Of a DNA stretch of 64,000 bases, positions 1 through 11,121 are shown one piece after another (the stretch's first letter is position 1; the number at the start of each line of letters is the position of its first letter). The notes under the pieces were generated by a model. The model was not told the origin of the DNA, searched no databases, and saw only the letters and a list, made by a program, of their open reading frames with translations. The translations under genes and the position numbers were made by a program. Origin of the DNA: Ustulina deusta (taxonomy: Eukaryota > Ascomycota > Sordariomycetes > Xylariales > Xylariaceae); the NCBI GenBank assembly GCA_023159155.1, contig JAJNNX010000005.1:124001-188000 (forward strand), read 5' to 3'.

Positions 1-514
1 AGTCCCAGATCAAGGTGAGATTGTTTACATGTTTATTTACTTTAAACGCTTATTCTTGTTATACTAGTCCTATACCAAACGATTCGTGAACTTGTCAATC
101 AGATCTGGACTCTTGAGCATTTCGGCGATGAAAAGCTAGCTAAGTATATGCGGTGTCTGCTAAAAGCCACTCTCCCAATGGAACACAAAATTCCCTTGAA
201 TCTCATAGAGGAAATTTCCACTATGGTCAAAGAATTGGCAAGCGTATGTTTATCGATGCAAAAAGAAAACTGTAGACTTTATTATCGGCTAACACCACCT
301 GTAGAAGAAAAAGTACTTTCCACCTATCGAGCTGGAATGGATCACTATTACGGCCTTCAACCACGGTGTTGATTTATATGGCATCCATGAAGATGAATTG
401 AGCAAAGCCTGGATCACCCACGCGCTAACTATTGCTCATTATCTTCGAGACGGTGATGAATTGGAGAGGCACCTACAAGACAAATACACGAAACTGAAGT
501 GGGAAGACATTTAA
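1..514 (+). CDS. SPO22/ZIP4-like meiosis protein, 3' end (partial)
   Basis: The C-terminal end of a gene that begins before the window. Three exon pieces join in frame: 1-14, 68-243 and 305-514 (TAA). Intron 15-67 starts GTGAGA and ends CTAG; intron 244-304 starts GTATGT, has a GGCTAACAC branch site and ends GTAG. The joined protein reads LAKYMRCLLKATLP, then PPIELEWITITAFNHGVDLY, then a helical tail ending KLKWEDI. The 'ELEW..TTAFNH.VDLY' signature with a C-terminal helix pair is what I know from the SPO22/ZIP4 family, a TPR scaffold of the ZMM group acting at meiotic crossovers and synapsis. The assignment rests on remembered family signatures; another TPR protein is the alternative. It converges on the ATG22-like gene. 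Confidence 0.68.
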
Positions 515-1175
515 GCTGCCAACGAGACGTAAGGCACTGTAGCTGATATTGGATGCGTAGGGCTTGCAGAGAGACATCGTGAGCCCTTGCTGGCCTCTGC
601 TCTCCCCTGGCATTAAATTAGGAGGAATCTACGCAATCACAAAGAGATCAGAGGACACAGCTGACCAACTATATTACCAAACTAGACAACCCGCATTTAT
701 GTGGCGCCCCCACTCTTATTCCTGGCCGTCATCGCCTGGGTGGATGCTAGTAGAGACGCTATGTTACCTAAGTGACAGTGTCACCTTTCAGCATCCATCA
801 GGCACCCCGAGCGATAGAGCACTGACATAATCCGAAAACTAGGTCGCTTGAGCACACAATGATGAAGTTACCCATTCACAACCCGTATGATAGCATTTTC
901 GCCATGGCCACTATGCACTATTGAGCGGCCCACTTGATAGGCAATTTTCTACAGCATGCATGATTGCTCGGACCTAATTTCCACTCGCGCTTATTGCTGT
1001 CATAGTTTCTGATGAATAGAGTGACCATGTTTGTTTCTTTGCTCTATAAATTCTTATTAATGCAAGCTAAAGATACAAGCCTATCTCGCGCCGGGATGGG
1101 CAAACCACATCTAGTGGGTAACTGTGTATTCTATACTGAAAAAATGCCCGGAAAGACCGATTACTTGTGATGCCA
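515..1175. other. Intergenic, between two convergent 3' ends
   Basis: Holds the 3' flanks of the SPO22-like gene (plus) and the ATG22-like gene (minus). An open frame at 564-830 has no ATG start and no family resemblance. I see no RNA gene or repeat here. Confidence 0.5.
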
Positions 1176-2902
1176 TCATTCACTGTCCATTGCTGCCATC
1201 CTCGCTTTCTCTTGTGCCAGGAAGGCCTCCTGTTCTCTAGCGCTCTTATCTAAGTCCAAAAAGAGCCAGAGACCAGCTGCACTGACTACGGTAAGCGCAA
1301 AAAGGAAGTAAAACGGGGCGCTGTTGTTGCTGTGCCCGGGGGATGCATCAATGATAGCGCTGCTGACAAATGGGCCGATGAAGGAAGATGTCTTGCCGAC
1401 GATTGTGAACAGTGAGAAGAACAAGAACTCGTGACCGCGCGGCGTGACGGACGAGATTATAATCTGTGAATACGAGTACCATTGGCACACAAAAAGGCCA
1501 TAGAAAGCCTGATAGACCCAGATCTCCCAAACGTGGTGGAAGCCAAAGTTGTTGGTCCAATTACCTATCATGCCCCAACCATCAAGCAGAATGATGCCCA
1601 CCATGACGACGTTGAACATCATCTTGACACTTATCTGGTAGCGCTTCTGTAGCCACCAATAGGCAGCGATTCCAACGGCTTGAGCTACAATTCCCACAAT
1701 AAGAAGGTAGGTAAGCGTCAACGTGTCATACGATACCACTTCGTTCTGCAGGGTTGCGATGACGGTGACAGTCGTGTTGAGGGAGTCGCCGAGCAGGAAG
1801 TATCCGACGAGATAAATCAAGCTTTGCTTGAGATGCCAGATCTTCGTCAAGGCCGCCATCAGCTGCCAGAAGCCGACGCTGATGATGTTCTGGCCAGGCG
1901 GGATCTTCAGCCCCGGACGTTTCTTTTCTATCAGGAACCACGGGATCGACAGAGCGAGCCAGACGGCGGTGGCGAAGGCGATGAGGACGCTCAGACCCCA
2001 ATTGTTGGCCTCGGTGCTCGCGTTTACGTTCACGCCGAATAGGATACCGACTATGATGGCGAGGATGACGACCCTATAAGAAATTCACGGGTTAGAAAAA
2101 TCGCCGCCCATGGTGCGAGCATTTCGTCACTGTTCTTGGGAGCATGATGACGTGCGCGAAACTGTTGCCAAGACGGGAAATGAAAAAGATTCGGGAATAC
2201 GCACTCGCCCACGCTCTGTATACAAAAGGCCGTGTTGCTCAGCCTACTCCGCTCCATCTCGTCTTGGCGGTCGTAGTCGGCTTGGCTGATCTCACCCTCG
2301 GCATACGCGCGCGCGGCTTCCTTCAGGTGCGGGGTGTTCCGCGCCAGCGACGGAAAGGCGGCGGTCCAGTACGTCAACGTGAGCTGGTAGCAGATCAGGC
2401 CGACGACGTAGAGGCCGACGCCAGCCTGCCACCGCTCGGGCACGTGCACGCCAAGCCAGGCGAAGCCGACGCCGAAGGAGACGAGGGACCAGACGACGAG
2501 GACCCAGCGGCGGCCGGACCCGAAGTCGGCGTACGACCCGATGACGACGAAGAGGGCGGCCTGGAGGGCGAAGCTGACGCCGTTGGTGAGGAGGACGATG
2601 CTGTTGACGTTGCGGTCGCGGCCGGCGAAGCGGAGGAGCCCCGTGTCCCCGGGCGCGGCCTGCGACAGCAGGTTCTGGAAGGCCGTCGGGCCGAAGTTGA
2701 ACAGCGAGAGCCCGTTGGCGCCGACGTAGTAGGCGTACCACGACCAGATCTCCCAGCGGGAGGTCTCGGGGACGTCGGCGGAGGCCAAGACGGGGACCAC
2801 GACGCCGCCGTGCTCTGACGCGCCGGCATCGGAAACGTCCTTGTCGACCGCCTGCGCGTCGTCCTGGGGCGGGACGACGGCCGGGTCGGGAACGGAAGAC
2901 AT
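1176..2902 (-). CDS. ATG22-like MFS transporter
   Basis: Two exons, 2205-2902 and 1176-2073, separated by a 131-base intron (donor GTGCGT, acceptor TTATAG) that joins VGE to VVILAIIVGILFG in phase. Total 531 residues. The first ATG at 2902 follows an in-frame upstream stop and begins MSSVPDPAV. After a roughly 45-residue polar, acidic N-tail comes WEIWSWYAYYVGANGLSLFN, then around a dozen hydrophobic segments with short charged loops (e.g. SYADFGSGRRW). This is the layout of the fungal Atg22/UMF1-type major facilitator proteins. Yeast Atg22 exports amino acids from the vacuole during autophagy; fungi carry several paralogues, so the substrate here is not established. The first exon is very GC-rich (2.3-2.9 kb), in contrast to the second exon and the flanks. 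Confidence 0.85.
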
Positions 2903-5900
2903 TTTTGGGGGGGAGAGAGAAATCTATTTAACTCGATTTATATCGCTGTGCTTGTGCATTATACATACATACACGCCAAAACTACATGTATGTGACGGAT
3001 AGAGGAAGTGAGATTTGTCTCGCGTGCGCGTGCGCCCCGCGAAATGAACACTGGCTGCATATCGTGGCTAGGTAGGTAGTACCTACTTTTTGGGAGGAAA
3101 TTTGCGATTTCCCTACCTGCCTATCTTCTACCTACCTACTATACACAATAGGGTAGGTACTCAACGGTGGCGTAATGATAAGTACATACATATGTGCGAT
3201 AGACGGATTGAAGGCCGTGGTATCCTTGCTCGAATGTCGTCAAAAGCAGGAAGAAAGGCAGATAATCGAGATAGAGATGTGGAGCGTCGATCCACTTCTC
3301 GATGGGCTGGTAGCCTATAAGGGAGAATCGCATGTGCGCTAATCTACAGTCGAGTTAGCGTGGTTTTCTACTACCTGCTAGTATCTCTCTGCTGTTTTGT
3401 CGAATCCGTAATAGGGGTCATTGGGTTATATTACCTCTGAAAGCAGATAGAGCAGCTAGCTAAAGTTATTTAGCATGCGCCTTGCTGCGAGAAAATAGGT
3501 AGGTATTACTACTGCGTGATGCTAGATAGATTATCATTGTTTGAGGCTACCTAATTGACGAACCATACACTTGCTTGTGTAAGCCGCCCAGGTAAGACAG
3601 GTATTAGTAACCCCACATCCTTGGCTTGCTGAGTGGCTGGCCTAGTGGCTTGCATCGCTGGAACGTCGTTACAGTACCACACGAGACAGCCTGGGGTCCG
3701 GGGTCATCGTGACAAGATTTCATTCGATCTAGTTATGCGTAAGTTGATGATAGGTAGTGTAGCCATATGTATATATAGTACTCCCACGAGGGCAGTGGCC
3801 ATCGGGAATCGCATCATAGTGTAGTAGCTGGATACGGTGTTTACCAGTGACGGGTTTTTGATGAGAGGGGTGCCGACACATTACGGTCGCTTTCCTCGTG
3901 AGTTGAGCTTTCTCAATTACTGTGATGAGATCTGACGGCCAAGAGACTTGTATTAGAAGAGCCAAGCTCAGCTAGCTCCTTCAGTCGTATAAGTGGTGAA
4001 GGCCTACCTATTTGCGTGGTTGCGGAATTTGCCGAGGCCCCTCAACTCAAGAATCCTTCGTCTTGATCGTGTAGTCCATGCGGTTCTTCCCGTGCGTATG
4101 GGAATTGCCTGACGGGCCGAATCATGATACCCTCCTCGTATACGCCTAGTCTGCTATCCCGAGTCTTTTTTTATACTTGGCTTCACAGTTCTTGGCTTAC
4201 GAGAAGGCGAGTAACTAACCGGATCGGTTCCCTCGAAGCGGGAAATGCAACTACGTAGAATACACTAGGGAGTTTAACGAGATTAGTGGTCGATGAGGAT
4301 GTTACGAAGGTGTGGCTGGCGACGATGCCGTCTTTGGAGAAATGGAGAGGTCGAGAGCCGCCTCGCCAAGTCGTGGTCGACTTTAGCGGTGTGCAATATG
4401 ACGCGAGACGCTCACTATATATGAGTGGCTTGATGGCGAGTTCGTATAGTCGTCAGCTTTTGGTCGAAATGACGCTCATGAGGTCCGTTACGCGAGAGGC
4501 TCGGCCGTACGCTAAGAAGCAGGAGGTAATCTAGAGAGCTGACAGGCTATTGAGGAATCAACATGGAAAACTCGATCGGGTGTAGATCTGTCGAAGTATG
4601 TAGTATACGACACATGGGAATAATGGTGAATTGTCCCCATATTCTAAATTTACGAAAAGGACGACGTTTCCCGTCCTGGGTATTCGGACCCTGTTATTTC
4701 GACAAGGAAGCACTGCTGCACCTAGTGTAGTATATGATAGCCCGGTAGGCGGAATCGACACCTGTGCCGCAATCTGTACACGTACACACCCCCGAACTAG
4801 GAGGGAGTAGGGTAAAATTCTCAAAATGCTTCCTTACACTGGAGTAGGGGGTCTAGACAACATCTACCCGTGTAATTCCTCGCCTTGCTACCGTTAGCAG
4901 TTAACCTGGCTGCAATTTATATGATTAATAAATAGTGAGTGCTATAGTCGCCGATCTATAATCGAGTTGCGAATAGCGATGAGTGCCGCTAATGAAGCAT
5001 CGCTGCCTAATTGATGTGATGGAAGATGTTGACTTTTTGTGATGACAGCTGCGTGATTGATTGTTACACTAAAGCAAGCTGCCTAGGATAGCGCTGGGGG
5101 GTAGCGGGGGAAGCAGCACACTAGTGCATTGTTCTACAGTGGGGTAAAGAACCACTAGAATGCCTACTCACACTAGTTCTAGCGGGCGGGCGGTCCTAGC
5201 CGGAACTTCAATTAAGCTCGCCTTGGAACCCACCTCTCGGTTAACCTAGTGGGTGTGTAAGTTTCCATACCTATCAACAACACCAATATCAATCGATGAC
5301 AGCTTGTTTCTGTTCGGCATGTAGACCTTTCGACAGCATTGACATCGATTGTTCATGCAAACCTTCGTGGAGAGTGGGCCAATATACCTAGACGAGAGCA
5401 TACATAGATAGGTACCTCCTGCAATAGACCTCAAAGACCTGCTTTAACTGTACCTACAGACATTAACCATCTATCCTTGAGCTATCTTTATTCTAACGCG
5501 TGGGGTTCAAGCATTGACGTAACCACCCCTTTCTTCATATACGAGGCAGCATGGCGGATGGTCGAAAACGAACACAATGTGCCGGTCGCGTGTGGGGATG
5601 ATCATGATGTAGAAGTCATTGCTCAAGCTTCTGCAGGTGTGGGGGGGTTTTCTGATCGAATTGGAATATGTCCGTGAGCTGGTTGACCTTCTGGCGACGC
5701 CTGCGGAGAATGCCGTGTTCGGCGACAAGTTGACTGTTACAACTATTATTTGGCAGTGCCCTCGACAGTATCAGCAATCGGCAACTCGCTTGGCAATCAT
5801 TACTGTTCTTTCCATGAATTCAATATGAGTGGACGTTGGTCTGCGACAACCCAAGCGCTATGTCGCGGTCGAGGTCTATTCTGATTCGCAGGGCAGTCGT

Positions 5901-7070
5901 GGAGGTGGTATTATTATCAAATCGATTCCCAGTCTGTTGGGATGGCGTCACAGATTAGACGACTTGCTCCGCTTGTCTGCGTGTAGTGGCATAGCTACGA
6001 TATATGGCTATTATGCCTGATGGTAGCGTACCTGTGTAGAATACAACCCAAGGTTGGAGATAGGTCGCACAGAAGCCGAGTCATCACACGGCGATCTCAC
6101 TAGTAAGACCCAAAGAATGATGTGCTCTGTTTCAGTACGACTGCCGAATCGATCATGGAGTTTTCAAATACAAAATGATGCCATCCAAGGGGTTGCTTGG
6201 TATTTGGGTACCGTGTCCTTGCTATAGGCAGAGCCAAGTTTTCATATTCGTGTGCCTCAGTCTGGGAGTTACTCACTCACTCTCGGCAGCACATTCAGCA
6301 CTAGGTAGTCTGACTTGTCAACTCACGCACGCATACGGCGCTGTCATTAGCCTCGCCATTTGTGATATATCAATTTACCTAGCTTGTGAAATGATACGGC
6401 GTTCTCCGCGAAAGGCGCCGCAAGGATTATAGGATCTTTTCCCCAGCATCTGTCCCTTTTTGGCTTTTGATTGGATCGAGAAACAACTGTGCCGTATTCT
6501 TGGCTCCCATCCCACAGCTATAAATGATCGTTATTAATAGACCTACTTAAGCCTCACGCTTGCCAACCATGCTGGTATTTGAATTACAAGTCGTGCACAA
6601 GCTCTAGATCGCCAAGATGAATACTGCTCACTGGGCTAATCCCTTTTGTTGTAGTGTTCTTATTACAGAACCTCATCTCATCATGCATCTCCGGCCGGCT
6701 TTTCCAAATCAATACGTTCCACTGTGCCGGTCAAGGCTACCCAATTTTTCAAATACCCATCTGTATCGGCGTTGAGGTGGCTGTCATACGGCGTATGGTG
6801 TACCGTATCATCTAGAGTTGTCTCAGATACCAAGTTTTTCGACATCTAGGTCACTGTCTAAGGCTACCCGAAAACATCTGACAGTCAGCATAGCTGGGAG
6901 ATGGCAAAGGGTATGATAGAGGCTAAAATGTATATATATATATATATACGGTTGGTATGATTTAAGGTGTTAGCTCCATACTCATCATCGCACTTGACTT
7001 TCGTCTTCAGGCGTCCATCCTAGTTTCTCCTTCACTTGTCTATCGTCTGTACGTTTCGTCACTATTCATA
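2903..7070. other. 4.2-kb stretch without a supportable gene
   Basis: Contains GTAGGTA/TACCTAC words (about 3071-3160 and 3495-3510) and several short open frames that begin with non-ATG codons or break after 60-80 codons. Around 5.48-6.02 kb three successive frames each stay open for about 65 codons, as a frameshifted relic would, but none resembles a family I know. No transposon termini were recognised. Confidence 0.4.
6931..6948. repeat. (TA)9 microsatellite
   Basis: A perfect TA dinucleotide run about 120 bases upstream of the ATG of the HD-domain gene. Its position and sequence could let it serve as a TATA element for that gene; this is inference only. Confidence 0.8.
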
Positions 7071-8023
7071 ATGAAGTTCTCCAGCGTCTTCGCTTCCCTA
7101 GCCGCTGTGGCTACAGCCAGCTGCGCTCCGCCTCCTAAGCACATTCGGACTACCAACCTTTACGGTGTTGAAGTCGTCGATACCGACCTCGTCCGCGATG
7201 CCAGAGCTGCCATCTCGAAGTTTGACGGCTTCCTGTACAAACACTCTATGAGAACATGGCTTTTCGGTGCTGCCGCCATCAATGCCAACGCGACATTGAA
7301 GGCTACGGTTGACCGGGAACTGCACGCCGTTGCCACCATCCTTCATGACTTGGGCTGGGACAGTAAGACCTCGTGTACTTCATTCTGGCAGATTGTGTAG
7401 AAACTAATCATACATATTATAGTGACCCCCGGCTCACCTTATATCTCCCCGTAAGTAGTCTGCTTACTCGATTCTGTTCTCGCTTGCAATGTATTAAATT
7501 CTATGATCCAATAGTGACCACCGCTTCGAGATTGATGGCGCCGTGGGTGCCGTCAAATTCGTCAAGGAACACAGGGATGCAAGGAACTGGGATGCGTACC
7601 GCCTTGAGAAGCTCCATGACGGTATCGCCTTGCATGCGTCGCCGGGTCTTGAGTACGGCAAGAACGAAGACGTCAAAGCCATTCTTGCTAGCATCTCCTA
7701 TGACAACCCCGGCTCTCGCCCGGCGGCGATCCCCGAGAAGCCATACAATAGCATCATCAAGGCCCTACCTAACAGTGACATTGTCGCCGGCACCAACGAG
7801 ACTTGGACCTGGCTTGCTCTCACCAAGCCCGATGCTACTTACAACACCGTCATTGAACCCTTTGGAACTGCTGTAAGATGAATCTATTATTCGCCATGTT
7901 TCTCGGCTCCATAAGAAAGCATACTAACTCTCGGTGTCACAGTACGTGCCCAACTACAACGCCACCGGCCACCGTATCTTCGATTTCATCGTCCAAGCCA
8001 TTGAAGCCCAGAAGGGTCAGTAA
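7071..8023 (+). CDS. Secreted HD-domain protein, cyanamide-hydratase-like
   Basis: Four exons: 7071-7362, 7423-7450 (28 bases), 7515-7872 and 7943-8023 (TAA), giving 252 residues. All three introns begin GTAAG and end TAG, TAG or CAG; the last has a TACTAAC branch site. The N-terminus (MKFSSVFASLAAVATASC) is a typical signal peptide, which the cytosolic cyanamide hydratases lack. HD-family metal-site positions are visible: HSM (H58), the LHDLGWD doublet (H92-D93), RFEIDGA after the second junction, and DGIALHASPG (a further histidine). In this family the motifs bind divalent metals for hydration or phosphohydrolysis. The start is supported by the signal peptide. The substrate is unknown. There is no neighbour suggesting a pathway. 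Confidence 0.78.
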
Positions 8024-11000
8024 GAGATATAAAATTTTAAACGAGGCGAAACTTGGATAGCGAATGCAAGTTTATATGAGGGATCACTTGCGAAGATGCT
8101 GGCTTTTAAATGGGATTTCCTGGCTTACGCTGGAAGCGAAAACGCCCTTACCATTCTTCACGTATTATAGTTATTGATTTTCAACTGTATATCTAACTTA
8201 ACACGGTCTACATACAAGGTGTCGCCATTTGCAACGTGTCGCGAATCCGTAACCGTCGAGTTGAGAAGAATGATCAGAGAGCAACAAGCAGTAGGGCTAA
8301 TAGGCAGGAGTCTAATAGTGAGACTAGCTGTTCAGCTCAGTCCTGTACGAAGTCCAAAATATGCACGATTTGTATGCGCACCCGCATTTCACTTCCTCAT
8401 CCTTCAACTACCTACCAGCCCAAGTTTCGCTTTCGATCTCTGTCAAATCATTCGACATTGAAATCGAAGATCCGGTGACGACGAGCGATGTCGAACTCTC
8501 GAAACTGGTTGGGCCAACTTGTCAGATCCAATAGTCACATTTTATGGGACTGAAATAGGGAAATCACCTAAACCTGACAAATACTACAAACATTTTAAGT
8601 GAATCTGCTGATTCACGATATATTTCAGTCGAAGACATGGAATACGATCTCGGAGTACCGATGTGATGTGGAATCGATACGGTTCTGGATACCGCACATT
8701 GAACCTCCCCCGAGCCTAAATATAGGGAAGCAACTCTCACTTATGTCACCGCCTGATAGATACAGCTTCCAATCGACACGGAAACGATATAGCTCTATGG
8801 TATCGAGAAAAAGTCAACAGACGACCAGAAATATCTGGGTTTCATTCTGGTGTCGAGATTTATTCTGGCGAACAGAGCACATTCCCGCAAAAAGCCTATA
8901 ACCATAATAAATGTCATCAATGACCGAGGTCCGAAAAGCTTCCCCCGGAACATATAATAATCGGCTTTGTTATATATTGCATTGGGATGCGGGAGTCATC
9001 TGCGGCGACGACAAAAGGGGGTTAGCAACGAGTCCTTCTCAACTACCCGAGCGAGGAAGAATAATTCGCCTCACTAGCTTTGCCTATCGCCGGCCAATGT
9101 CGTTGTTGATTACCAAGAAAGCAGCGACAGCAACAATGACAAGGAGACGGAAAACCACGGGGTCTCGAGACCCGCCCCGGGTTTATCACGACACCCACCT
9201 ACCCGAAGCAAGAGTTTCCAGGTGGAACGGAAACCAAGAGAAAGAGAGCCGTCCAAACGCCTGGCGCATGTTTATTGAGAGCCACCGCGAGAGCCTCATC
9301 TTCGGGACCTCTACGACCCACCCTAAGGGAGATCGGCTTCCCCAAACAGACGATGTACGTGTATCAACCCCAGTATGCGCCTATGGGAGCGCATTCCCGA
9401 ATCCTCTGCCTCAACATATCGCCGAAATAATGGTGTTGTGGGCAACACGAAAGATATGCCTGCGTTGGAAAGGTTCCTACTGGAGTGCGAGGTGCTTGGA
9501 GGGCGTTCCGAGCTGGGACTGATTGGTCATTATCGAGTGCTTCGGGGGAACCCTTTCTTACTTAGACAAAACGTCGGAAAATAAGGCTTTCGCTAGCTCA
9601 TAATATGAATAGCGGATGGCGCCGATGGGGTACAGGGCTATTCAATGCCGATGGTCTCAACACCACTCTCAGCAGCGTCTTTCAGACTAAAGCGAGCTTC
9701 GCGGGAGCTTGTTTGCTCCCCATTAATAATCAAACCTCGCTCCCAGTTCTCGGGGAAATTGTAGGCACGTACAGTAGTCAAGGCATGTATACTACCGGCA
9801 CATCATCTTGGCATCGATTTCCCACTCCCGCCCTACCAATGAAACCTGACCCCCGATTCGAGTGGCTTCTTTGCTATCCTATCGATCGAGCTCGAGGTCG
9901 TTTGAGCGAATATCTACTGTAGACCAGTGTGACTCTCCAACGTGGGAGATTGTTTCTGGTACACTAGTGTAGAGTGGTAGGGTGGTAGGGGTGGAAGGGT
10001 GGCAGCCGAGTGAACGCAGTCAATGTGTCGAACCACCTCCATGGATCGATCACCTCCCTAACCGAACATGGTAGTTCGTGAGGTCCCACTCCTACAGCCG
10101 CCAAACCAGACTTGCTCCCGTTTCAGTGTGGATCTCGTCGGAGTTTTGATCAAAAAAGTCCATTCCTCACCCTTTGAGCTTATCGAATTATGCTATACAC
10201 TCCCACTGACTAATCTCCGAGTGTTCGGCATGTCTGAAAGCCCCAGAACTTCGTAGAGAGGAGGCGACAGTTGCTTCAAAAAGTCATCATGCCTTCTTGA
10301 CGCGAATGAAGCGGCCGTTCGCGCCGCCTGCTCTGCTCTTGTTGTATCAGCGAGTAGAATCGCATTTGCGATACAGAGGGCCCTGATTCAGGCCGCCGGC
10401 TGCTCATCTGTGATGCCCCTCGTTGATCTCTGCCCAACATGGTGGAATACCAGGTCCAGGTTAATATAAGGAGTGGCTCGTTGACCCGGTATCGGCTTTG
10501 CCCAAGGTTCATATCTGCACCGTTTTGGTACTGGATAAACTCTTTGACGCTCGCAAGCCCGCAGCCCACATTATATCGTGCTCACCGATCCATCCCCGCA
10601 CTATTACCGGCCCCGGGAAATGACAGCCGGCCGTATATTGGGGCTGCTACCGGCACCTCAATGATCTTGACCGACTAACTAACGTTCATGCCCATGAGCC
10701 AACAGGCCTGCAGTTAACCAGTGAGCATGTGCGATAGGATGCCGGGATCGTCAGCAGCGCAAACCCATAAGTTGCCTGCATAAGTTTGCACGATATGGAG
10801 CAAGGATTGAGTGCTATTGGACACCATGGCACTGCTCATGGCTCGCGCGGCTCTTGAGGGCATATTTTGGCGAGTTCCTATGTCGGGCTGGACGACCAGG
10901 AGAACACAAATTATTTGATTAGAGTTCTGCTTTCGATATACGGCCCCCTGCTGGTGCTCGGTCTTTCGCTCGTCTGACTCATTGAAGGTTATCGTTAGGA

Positions 11001-11121
11001 CCTTATATTGCTGCTGCTCAAAAGCCAGCGTCGTTCCGCTTCCCCTACATGAATGACATTCGTCCTCTGTCATCTCCAACAATACGCCACTAACGGGAGC
11101 GAAATCATTTTGGCCAGCAAT
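8024..11121. other. 3.1-kb stretch with possible broken coding relic
   Basis: Between 8.2 and 9.9 kb, protein-like stretches appear in alternating frames. Examples are RYISVEDMEYDLGVP followed by stops, TDDQKYLGFILVSRF, and PALERFLLECEVLGG. No frame stays open across the region. This resembles a decayed gene, but I do not recognise the parent family. From 9.93 to 11.1 kb I see nothing supportable; an ATG frame at 10068-10256 looks fortuitous. Confidence 0.35.

Noticed and set aside
2144..2818. Long plus-strand open frame opposite the ATG22-like exon
   Set aside because: It is Gly/Asp/Glu/Arg-rich shadow coding of a GC-rich exon on the other strand.
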